Positions 23,758 through 31,232 of a stretch of 48,429 nucleotides of DNA are shown here, piece by piece. The stretch lies in NCBI GenBank assembly GCA_016788705.1, contig JAEUSQ010000013.1:1-48429 (forward strand). The letters run 5' to 3'. The stretch's first letter is position 1. Each line of letters opens with the position of its first letter. The notes under the pieces were generated by a model. It had not been told where the DNA came from. It worked only from the letters and a program-made list of their open reading frames with translations, and did not search any database. This DNA is from Bacteroidetes Order II. bacterium (GTDB lineage Bacteria; Bacteroidota; Rhodothermia; Rhodothermales; UBA2364). Both the position numbers and the translations under genes were made by a program.

Positions 23758-23842
23758 AAATGATCATTTGTTTCGTGTGTCGCTTCGCTCGGCTCGACTC
23801 TGCTCAATGCCCAGAAAGTTGACTATTTTGAGTTCCGCTTAA
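23758..23842. repeat. Palindrome and probable decayed intergenic repeat before the metal ABC ATPase
   Basis: AAATGATCATTT (23758-23769) is a perfect 12-base palindrome and a possible operator. It is followed at 23781-23842 by GC-richer sequence in which TCGACTCTGCTCAAT and TTGAGTTCCGCTTAAT look like diverged copies of one unit, separated by CCCAGAAAGTT. This pattern resembles dispersed intergenic repeats seen in Bacteroidota genomes. The rest of the 259-base gap (23618-23876) is AT-rich with no gene. Confidence 0.3.
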
Positions 23843-23876
23843 TTTTTGACCAACATATAGAATAAATACTTAAAAC

Positions 23877-24695
23877 ATGAAATCATCCGATATCCGACGA
23901 TCCGAGGGACAAATCATTGCCTTAGAAGTGCATGATCTGACGGTGGCCTACCGAGATAAACCCGTAATTTGGGGGGTTGATTTTGCCTTGCCCGAACGCC
24001 AACTTGCCGCCATTGTAGGGCCTAATGGTGCGGGGAAATCTACGTTGCTCAAAGCCATCATGGGGCTAATTACCGCAGCATCCGGACAGGTTCGGGTTTA
24101 TGACCAGCCCTTGGAGGCCGTGCGTAAAGAAGTGGCTTATGTACCTCAGCGGGAGTCGGTGGACTGGGACTTTCCGACCAATGTACTGGATGTTGTGATG
24201 ATGGGTCGCTATGGCCAAATGGGCCTGTTCCGACGTCCGGGGAAGGCAGACCGAGAAGCTGCTTTGGGCGCATTAGAAAAAGTGGGTATGGCGGAGTTTG
24301 CTAAACGGCAAATCTCACAACTTTCGGGAGGGCAGCAACAACGCATTTTTTTGGCCCGCGCTTTGGCCCAAGAAGCCCGCTTATACTTGATGGACGAGCC
24401 TTTTGCAGGGGTAGATGCGGCAACCGAAGCGGCCATTCTGGAACTCTTGCAATCCCTGCGTGCCGAAGGCCGAACGGTCTTGGTGGTCCATCATGACCTG
24501 CAAACAGTAGCTGATTATTTTGACTATGTGCTGATGATCAACATGCGGCTTATTGCTAATGGACCAATGGAGGACACCTTTACCACCGAAAACCTCCAGA
24601 AAACCTATGGTGGACGTCTCAACCTGCTTTCGGAAGTAGCGCATCTGGCTACCCGCCATAGCCACATTATCCACGCCGAAAAAAAACCGGAATAA
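23877..24695 (+). CDS. Manganese/zinc/iron ABC transporter ATP-binding protein
   Basis: ATPase of a TroB/MntB/ZnuC-type importer. Walker A is GPNGAGKS at 48-55, the Q-loop is in YVPQRESVDWDFP (the WDFP stretch is typical of this metal-transport group), the signature is LSGGQQQR, Walker B is LYLMDEPFAGVD, and the switch His is in VVHHDL. A basic N-terminal leader of 12 residues precedes the domain. The stop codon overlaps the start of the permease gene (TAATG), so translation is coupled. Confidence 0.95.
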   Translation: MKSSDIRRSEGQIIALEVHDLTVAYRDKPVIWGVDFALPERQLAAIVGPNGAGKSTLLKAIMGLITAASGQVRVYDQPLEAVRKEVAYVPQRESVDWDFPTNVLDVVMMGRYGQMGLFRRPGKADREAALGALEKVGMAEFAKRQISQLSGGQQQRIFLARALAQEARLYLMDEPFAGVDAATEAAILELLQSLRAEGRTVLVVHHDLQTVADYFDYVLMINMRLIANGPMEDTFTTENLQKTYGGRLNLLSEVAHLATRHSHIIHAEKKPE

Positions 24696-26002
24696 TGAAC
24701 GAACTACTTGATTTTATGCTGCTTCGCGAAGCCAATACCCGTTATGTGGTGGCTGGAACGATGTTGTTGGGGCTGACAGCGGGCATGTTGGGCAGTTTCA
24801 CCGTATTGCGCAGGCGGGCATTACTGGGAGATGCTATTGCACATGCGGTTCTGCCGGGCGTGTGTCTTGCTTTTATGTTCACGGGTACCAAAGATCCATT
24901 TATACTATTGGTAGGTGCTTTACTATCGGGTGGATTGGCCACTTTTTTCATGGATTTGGTGCAACGAAATACCAAACTTCCGGCAGATGCGGTATTGGCG
25001 TTGGTCTTGTCTGTATTTTTTGGGATCGGGATATTTTTGCTTACCATGATCCAACAATCTGGTATGGCTGCCCAAACAGGGTTGGATAAGTTTCTCTTTG
25101 GACAGGCGGCTTCCCTGTTGGGACGTGATGTGATCTTGTTTGGGCTAATTGGAGCAAGCGTCTTATTCACGTTATTCATTTTCTTTAACCCCTTAAAATT
25201 AATAAGCTTCGACCCCGCTTTTGCGTCTTCGGTGGGCTTTCATGTTTTTCGCTACGATGCCTTGCTGACCGCTTTGTTGGTGGCTGCCATCACCGCAGGT
25301 ATTCAGGCGGTTGGCGTGGTACTTATGGCGGCTCTTTTGGTAACGCCCGCCGTCGCTGCTCGGTACTGGACGGAGGACCTCCGGGTGATGATGTGGCTGG
25401 CGGGCGCCTTCGGGGCCTTGAGTGGTTGGCTGGGGGCATTGGCCTCCTATTATATTCCGGGCTTGCCCACCGGGCCATGTGTTGTGGTGGCCGCCACCTT
25501 CATTTTTGGAACTTCTATGTTTTTTGCACCCGAACGCGGCATGATCGTCAGATGGCTGCGACATAAGCAAACAAAGCGGCGTATTATGCAGGAAAATGTC
25601 TTAAAAACACTCTATCAGTTACATGAAGAAATTCCAGAAAAACAACTATTTACGCTTTATGATATTTCAGAAAAACGGTTCTTTGTTCCCCAAGAACTGG
25701 CCTTATGTCTGAGGCACTTGGCAAAAGAAGGATATGTGAAACAAAATAAAAAGGGCTATTTTTTTCAAAAAAAAGGCTGGGACGAAGCCATGCGGATTAC
25801 GCGACTACACCGACTTTGGGAGCTGTATCTTGCCGAGCACTTGGCCTTTCCTGATGACCATGTACATGCCGATGCCGAGGCGATGGAACACATGATTACC
25901 CCTGAACTGGAAGAAAAACTGCGCCAAACCCTAAATCACCCGTTACATGATCCACATGCCTCTCCCATTCCCTACAACAATCCAACGGGTACAATTGCGT
26001 AA
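24695..26002 (+). CDS. Metal ABC transporter permease fused to a C-terminal DtxR-type regulatory domain
   Basis: Residues 1-285 are an ABC-3 family permease with about eight helices (LRRRALLGDAIAHAVLPG and FDPAFASSVGF are family signatures). After the last helix the chain continues for 140 residues. First comes a winged-helix-like part (ENVLKTLYQLHEE, then ELALCLRHLAKEGYV, then KKGYFFQKKG), then the DtxR/MntR metal-binding dimerisation helices (TRLHRLWELYLAEHL, then EAMEHM). The second keeps the E-x2-E-H ligand pattern of the MntR-like protein at 22041. Fusions of this kind are known, for example chlamydial YtgCR, whose repressor part is released by cleavage. The fused domain may sense imported metal at the transporter or regulate transcription. 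Confidence 0.92.
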   Translation: MNELLDFMLLREANTRYVVAGTMLLGLTAGMLGSFTVLRRRALLGDAIAHAVLPGVCLAFMFTGTKDPFILLVGALLSGGLATFFMDLVQRNTKLPADAVLALVLSVFFGIGIFLLTMIQQSGMAAQTGLDKFLFGQAASLLGRDVILFGLIGASVLFTLFIFFNPLKLISFDPAFASSVGFHVFRYDALLTALLVAAITAGIQAVGVVLMAALLVTPAVAARYWTEDLRVMMWLAGAFGALSGWLGALASYYIPGLPTGPCVVVAATFIFGTSMFFAPERGMIVRWLRHKQTKRRIMQENVLKTLYQLHEEIPEKQLFTLYDISEKRFFVPQELALCLRHLAKEGYVKQNKKGYFFQKKGWDEAMRITRLHRLWELYLAEHLAFPDDHVHADAEAMEHMITPELEEKLRQTLNHPLHDPHASPIPYNNPTGTIA

Positions 26003-26066
26003 CCATTTCGCAGGTGGCTGGGTCTGATGGAGATCCCAAAACTCTGTACCCAAACCCTCAAACACC

Positions 26067-28208
26067 ATGAAGCGAATTTTCACTCTTGTTTTGCTTACCA
26101 GTCTGCACCTGTTGCAGGCACAGACTCCTCAGCCCCAGATAACCGCCCATTTTACAGAAGAAAAAATTACGGTAGATGGTCAACTTAATGAAGCCATCTG
26201 GCAATCTATTGCCCCAGAAACGGATTTCCGCCAAAGACAACCTTCCGAAGGACAACCCGGAACCGAAAAATCGGAACTCCGCATTGCTTATGACCGAGAC
26301 AACCTCTACTTTGGTTTGGTTTTTTACGACAAAGAACCCCACCTTATCCGTGCAAACGTCTTTGACCGAGGCGGACGTATAGACAAGGACGACAACATTC
26401 AAATTGGTTTGGATACCTATTTTGATGGCCGAAACGGCTATATCTTCGAGATGAACCCGCTGGGCACACAGGACGACGCCCTAATCTCTGATGAAAAAAC
26501 ATATAACTGGGATTGGAACGGCGTGTATTATAGCGAAGGCCGCGTCACCGATTTTGGCTGGGTTTTGGAAGTAAAAATCCCATTTAAAACCATCCGTTTT
26601 AGCAAAGACGACGAGTTGGTAATGGGGGTGGCCGTTCAGCGGGTCATTAACCGCAAAAACGAACGCCTCACATTTCCATTTATCCCGCTTAATTATAAAT
26701 CGGAATTACTGTCTGTATCGCAATATGCCAAATTAGTGGGCATTAAAAATGTACACCGTGGACGAAATTTACAGATTAAGCCCTACGCCATTGCAGGCGC
26801 TCAACGCAATCTGCAAACGAACAATACGTTTAAAAACGAGATCGTCCGCAATACAGGTGTAGATATGAAGTACGGCCTATCGTCTAACCTAACGCTAGAC
26901 CTGACATACAATACGGATTTTGCACAAGTTGAAGCCGACGCCGCCCAAATCAACCTTACCCGCTTTAATCTCTTTTTACCCGAAAAGCGGGAGTTCTTTT
27001 TAGAACGCAATGGTTTGTTTGAATTTGGCAATACGGGCGAAACGGAGACGTTTTTTAGTCGGAACATCGGCATTACCAATGATATTCTGGCAGGAGCAAG
27101 GATAACCGGACAACAAGGCAAACTCTCGGTAGGTCTCCTGAATATCCAGACAAAGGACAATGACACCCAAAAAGGCCAAAATTATGGCGTAATGCGCCTC
27201 AGAGCGGAAGTGATGCCCCAACTTAGTATGGGGACCATCTTTACCAATGTACAGAACAAAGAGACCTATAACCGCGTGGCCGGAGTGGATGCCAGTTACC
27301 GGTTCTGGGGTGCGAGTGAGCTTAGCGGCTGGTTCAATGCCGTGTGGGATTCTCCGAAAAACCAAAATACCACCGCCGGAAACCTGTCTTTGCTCTTTCT
27401 GAAAGACCTATATAATGCCAAGTTGCAATACACAAATGTGGAGGCAGGGTATAATCCCGGATTAGGCTTTGTGGAACGAGACAACGTGCGGCGTTATGCT
27501 GCGAATGCCTCTTATAATCCCTACATCAGCCGGACAGGCCAGAAAAAAGTCCGACGACTTTCCTTTACTGGATCGGGCGAGTACCTCACGAACCAAACAG
27601 GTATGTTAGAATCCTCGGAGGTTTTTATTAATGGAACAGTCTTGTTTGTCAAACGCGACCGACTTGGCCTGAAAGCGACATGGGCGTTCGAAAACCTGAT
27701 TACACCTTTTGCCATACGTCCCGATGTGGTGATCCCTGCCGGAGAATATCACTTCAACTTTGCGGCATTTACGGCTTCGAGCGACCAGAGCCGGCCATTT
27801 TATATCACTGCTACGGCACAAACAGGTGGTTTTTATCATGGAACCCGCACCCTCCTCCAAAACCTGATTGGCTATCGCTTCTCGAAACACCTAAAGGCAG
27901 AGCAAACCATTAACTACAACATCATAGATCTACCCGTAACCAATGGCCGTTTTGATGCCACGACCTATGGCCTCACGGTGCAGGCTGCTACCAGCCGAAA
28001 ATTATTCGCCAATGCCCTGATTCAGTATGATAACTTCTCGCACCGATTCCGTTCAAACATCCGCATTAATTGGATTCATCGGCCCGGTAGCGACCTGTTT
28101 TTGGTGTTTAATACGGGTTATTTCTTCCAAGACCGCCTACAATTCCGAGAGGATGACCTCTTTAACCGCTTGGGAGTGGCCAAACTGACCTATTTATTCC
28201 AGTTATAA
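26067..28208 (+). CDS. CBM9-like/DUF5916 outer-membrane barrel protein inside the metal import operon
   Basis: A Sec signal (MKRIFTLVLLTSLHLLQAQ) is followed by a carbohydrate-binding family 9-like domain (about 30-195: ITVDGQLNEAIWQ, LRIAYDRDNLYFGLVFYD, DDNIQIGLDTYFDGRNGYIFEMNP). Next comes a DUF5916-type region (about 225-713) with the signature FNLFLPEKREFFLERNGLF. The C-terminal half consists of amphipathic strands ending in LTYLFQL, so it should form an outer-membrane barrel. Members usually stand alone or near TonB systems. Here the gene is inserted between the two permease genes, 64 bases after the first and 14 before the second. A role in metal passage across the outer membrane is an inference from position. 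Confidence 0.88.
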   Translation: MKRIFTLVLLTSLHLLQAQTPQPQITAHFTEEKITVDGQLNEAIWQSIAPETDFRQRQPSEGQPGTEKSELRIAYDRDNLYFGLVFYDKEPHLIRANVFDRGGRIDKDDNIQIGLDTYFDGRNGYIFEMNPLGTQDDALISDEKTYNWDWNGVYYSEGRVTDFGWVLEVKIPFKTIRFSKDDELVMGVAVQRVINRKNERLTFPFIPLNYKSELLSVSQYAKLVGIKNVHRGRNLQIKPYAIAGAQRNLQTNNTFKNEIVRNTGVDMKYGLSSNLTLDLTYNTDFAQVEADAAQINLTRFNLFLPEKREFFLERNGLFEFGNTGETETFFSRNIGITNDILAGARITGQQGKLSVGLLNIQTKDNDTQKGQNYGVMRLRAEVMPQLSMGTIFTNVQNKETYNRVAGVDASYRFWGASELSGWFNAVWDSPKNQNTTAGNLSLLFLKDLYNAKLQYTNVEAGYNPGLGFVERDNVRRYAANASYNPYISRTGQKKVRRLSFTGSGEYLTNQTGMLESSEVFINGTVLFVKRDRLGLKATWAFENLITPFAIRPDVVIPAGEYHFNFAAFTASSDQSRPFYITATAQTGGFYHGTRTLLQNLIGYRFSKHLKAEQTINYNIIDLPVTNGRFDATTYGLTVQAATSRKLFANALIQYDNFSHRFRSNIRINWIHRPGSDLFLVFNTGYFFQDRLQFREDDLFNRLGVAKLTYLFQL

Positions 28209-28222
28209 AATCGCCATCGCAC

Positions 28223-29122
28223 ATGAGCATGGAATTTGAAATCATCTTTACGGCTGCCATGGTGGCCACGGCCTGCGCCCTTGTCGGAACATTCATGATG
28301 TTGCGCAAAATGACCATGCTGGCTGATGCCATTAGCCACGCTGTTTTGCCGGGCATTGTGCTGGCTTTTTTACTGACAGGTAGCCGTAACATCCTACCCA
28401 TGCTCATCGGGGCGGGACTTCTGGGGTTATTAACCACTTGGCTTACCGAACTACTCCGGAACCGAGGGCGGGTGAATGAAGACGCAGCGATGGGAACGGT
28501 TTTCACCTTCCTCTTTGCTGTTGGGGTTATCCTTATTTCGCTGTTCAGCCGACAGGTGGATCTAGACCAAGACTGTGTGCTCTATGGCGAGATTGCCTAT
28601 GTGCCTTTAGACGTCGAGACCTATTGGGGTTTCACCCTGCCTCGGGCTTTTTGGCAAACGGGCGGGGTCCTACTCTTTGTCTTGGCATTTGTGGGATTGG
28701 GATACAAAGAACTCAAGCTCTGCGCCTTCGATCCGGCCTATGCGGCATCTGTTGGAATCTCGACGGTCTTCTGGCATTATGCCCTCATGAGTGTCGTTTC
28801 GTTGGTCACGGTTTCTTCGTTCGAGAGTGTGGGGGCCATTTTGGTGGTGGCCCTCATTGTAGCCCCGCCAGCGACAGCCTTCTTGCTTACCGATAAATTG
28901 GGTTGGCTATTGGGCATTGCCATCGGAATTGGTAGCCTCTCATCCGTATTGGGATATTATATGGCTGCTTATTATAATGCCTCTATTGCTGGCGGGATTA
29001 CCGTTGTGCTGGGTGCGTTGTTTCTGTTAGCCTTCTTGTTCGCTCCCGAGAACGGACTGTTTATCCGATGGCGCAAAGACCGTAAGACACCGCCAAACCT
29101 CGTCGCAGAACCTTCACGCTGA
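28223..29122 (+). CDS. Metal ABC transporter permease, second subunit
   Basis: ABC-3 family permease of about 299 residues with eight predicted helices and the family pattern LRKMTMLADAISHAVLPG and FDPAYAASVGIS. It lacks the DtxR-like extension of the other permease, so the importer is probably a heterodimer like TroCD or MntCD. It is the last gene of the metal locus, starting 14 bases after the DUF5916 gene. Confidence 0.93.
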   Translation: MSMEFEIIFTAAMVATACALVGTFMMLRKMTMLADAISHAVLPGIVLAFLLTGSRNILPMLIGAGLLGLLTTWLTELLRNRGRVNEDAAMGTVFTFLFAVGVILISLFSRQVDLDQDCVLYGEIAYVPLDVETYWGFTLPRAFWQTGGVLLFVLAFVGLGYKELKLCAFDPAYAASVGISTVFWHYALMSVVSLVTVSSFESVGAILVVALIVAPPATAFLLTDKLGWLLGIAIGIGSLSSVLGYYMAAYYNASIAGGITVVLGALFLLAFLFAPENGLFIRWRKDRKTPPNLVAEPSR

Positions 29123-29222
29123 ATCAACGTGGCTTTCGTAAGGGCTTCCGTAACTTTCTCTTTCAGAAATTACTTACAAACCAAGCGAACCCTTTAATCT
29201 TGTTCATAAATAACATACATTT

Positions 29223-30434
29223 ATGTCTGTCAAATTTAATGCGGAAGACGTCTATCAATTTGAGTCGTTATTGTCTGAAGAGCAAAGCCTGATTATGCAG
29301 GCCGCCCGCGATTATGCCCAGCAGTATTTAGAACCTCGTGCACTGAAAGGCAATCAGGAGGGGTATTTTGATCCCGAAATTCCAAAAGAAATGGGCGAGC
29401 GCGGCTTGCTCGGGGCCACCATTCCCGAAACTTATGGAGGCTTGGGCGCGGGTTATACCGCCTATGGCCTGATTGCACGTGAAGTAGAACGGGTGGACTC
29501 CGCGTACCGGAGCTTCATGTCTGTACAATCTTCGCTGGTGATGTGGCCGATCTATAAATTCGGGACGGAAGAACAAAAGCAACGCTTTTTAACCAAACTC
29601 GCAACGGCGGAACTGATTGGCTGTTTTGGTCTTACGGAACCGGATCATGGTTCCGATCCCGCTTCGATGGTGACAAATGCCCGTAAAACCGAGGGTGGAT
29701 GGCGGCTTAATGGAGCCAAAATGTGGATCACCAATGCGCCCATCGCCGATATTGCGGTGGTCTGGGCAAAGGCCAAGGAGCATGAAAACGATCCAGGGGT
29801 GATTCGTGGATTTATCGTAGAACGTAGTTTTAAAGGATTTTCTACCCCAAAAATCCAGCATAAAATGTCACTTCGTGCCTCCGAAACAGGCGAAATTGTC
29901 CTCGAAGACTGCTTTGTGCCCGATGAAAACGTGTTTCCAGAGATCCGTGGCCTCAAAGGGCCTTTTACCTGTCTAAACAGTGCGCGTTACGGCATCGTTT
30001 GGGGCACCCTGGGGGCAGCAGAAAACTGTTATTTCCGTGCCAAAAAATACGTCTCCGAGCGCCACCAATTTGGATACCCGCTTGCAGCAAACCAACTCGT
30101 CCAAACCAAATTGGCGAACATGGCCACCGAGATCACGGCCATGCAATTGTTCGCCTGGCGCTTGGGCAATCTCCACGACCTAGGCCAAAGTACACCGCCA
30201 CAAATCTCGTTGGCCAAACGCTATAACTGTGGAAAAGCCCTCGAAATTGCCCGTATCTCCCGAGACATGCTCGGCGGAAATGGAACCAGCGGCGAGTTCC
30301 GGGTGATTCACCACGCCGTTAACCTCGAAAGTGTCAATACCTACGAAGGTACTTACGACATACATGGATTGATTTTGGGGCGCGAAATTACGGGCATCCA
30401 GTCGTTTCAACCGCGCGGAAATGATGTAACATAA
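29223..30434 (+). CDS. gcdH: Acyl-CoA dehydrogenase, glutaryl-CoA dehydrogenase type
   Basis: FAD-dependent enzyme that oxidises and decarboxylates glutaryl-CoA to crotonyl-CoA in lysine and tryptophan breakdown. The chain follows GCDH closely: YRSFMSVQSSLVMWPI, then CFGLTEPDHGSDPASM, then KMWITNAPIADIAVVWAK, then ARYGIVWGTLGAAE, and the end NTYEGTYDIHGLILGR with the catalytic base Glu375. The length of 403 residues is normal. It is a monocistronic gene with its own terminator. Distinguishing it from other acyl-CoA dehydrogenases rests on the C-terminal motif and the substrate-pocket stretch. Confidence 0.92.
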   Translation: MSVKFNAEDVYQFESLLSEEQSLIMQAARDYAQQYLEPRALKGNQEGYFDPEIPKEMGERGLLGATIPETYGGLGAGYTAYGLIAREVERVDSAYRSFMSVQSSLVMWPIYKFGTEEQKQRFLTKLATAELIGCFGLTEPDHGSDPASMVTNARKTEGGWRLNGAKMWITNAPIADIAVVWAKAKEHENDPGVIRGFIVERSFKGFSTPKIQHKMSLRASETGEIVLEDCFVPDENVFPEIRGLKGPFTCLNSARYGIVWGTLGAAENCYFRAKKYVSERHQFGYPLAANQLVQTKLANMATEITAMQLFAWRLGNLHDLGQSTPPQISLAKRYNCGKALEIARISRDMLGGNGTSGEFRVIHHAVNLESVNTYEGTYDIHGLILGREITGIQSFQPRGNDVT

Positions 30435-30455
30435 TTCCCATAACCACACGCTTTC

Positions 30456-30485
30456 AAGTCCTTTGCCTTGCAGAGGACTTTTTTT
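30456..30485 (+). terminator. Intrinsic terminator of the glutaryl-CoA dehydrogenase gene
   Basis: Stem AAGTCCT (30456-30462) / AGGACTT (30474-30480) with an 11-base loop, followed by T7, 22 bases after the stop codon. Confidence 0.85.
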
Positions 30486-30615
30486 ACACCTTTAAAATTC
30501 GTATAACAAAATGTGGCTACAATTGAGGCAAATACCAAAAAAGCTATCGTATGGTCTTTTTAGGACATAATGACAAATTACCCATCCATAGAAAAAACCC
30601 ATACGGTGTAATCAA

Positions 30616-31120
30616 CTAAATTTTCTCTCCAAAAGTCTTCAAAAGTGTACCCGGTCGGCTCCGTAATTTAGCCGTACCGTCTTCGCTGGAGGTCAATATA
30701 AACCTGTTATCGAAAGAGGATTTCGCCTGATTGATCTCGTCAGAATGCCCCGACAGCATAGTAACAGATTTTCCGTTTAGGTTTCATAATACCACCGTAT
30801 GAATGTACCCTCGGAGCCGACTGTGATAAAACGACGATTATCCAGCGAAAAAACCACCTCATTAACCCTCTTTACGTGTACGTAAATGGTGTCAAGTATT
30901 TCACCTTTTTCATTCCATAAAAAAACCAGATTATCACCACTACCCGAAAGCACGTATTTTCCATTAGAGAATTATGTAATGCCTAAGATGTGGGTTCTTT
31001 GTACTCTATTAAACGTTTGGCAATGACACAAAATTGACTCTTTACTGAACCAAGTGCCAAGACGGTCATCACAAGAAATGGTATATTTTCTTCATCATAT
31101 TGGTTTATATGGCTATCTGA
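30616..31120 (-). pseudogene. Decayed WD40-repeat gene fragment
   Basis: Reading the minus strand across this gap shows several WD40 blades broken by stops and frameshifts. From the 5' side: SDSHINQYDEEN (from 31120), then in another phase RKYTISCDDRLGTWF, then THILGIT, an in-frame TAA, FSNGKYVLSGSGDN, FLWNEKGEILDTI, VVFSLDNRRFITVGSEG and IRWYYET with a stop. After a further shift it continues as MLSGHSDEINQ, FILTSSEDGTAKL, ending at TAG 30616. The repeats GxYxLSGSxDxxxxLWN are typical of bacterial WD40 propellers, often C-terminal to NACHT or caspase-like domains. The N-terminal effector part is absent. It accounts for most of the 750-base gene-free stretch between 30486 and 31232; the remainder is AT-rich with nothing recognisable. 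Confidence 0.75.
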
Positions 31121-31167
31121 GTAATGACAAATTTGATTTACGATATATTGGAAAAATATTAGGTATA

Positions 31168-31205
31168 AACGCCTCGTTGGTATTTAAACTAACGAGGCGT
31201 TTTTT
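31168..31205. terminator. Bidirectional terminator next to the propeller-protein gene
   Basis: Perfect 11-bp stem AACGCCTCGTT (31168-31178) / AACGAGGCGTT (31191-31201) with a 12-base loop and a T6 tract on the plus strand; on the minus strand it is followed by TATACC. It lies 28 bases past the stop of the gene ending at 31233. Confidence 0.75.
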
Positions 31206-31232
31206 ATATAGGAAGCGTTTCAGGGCTTTTAT

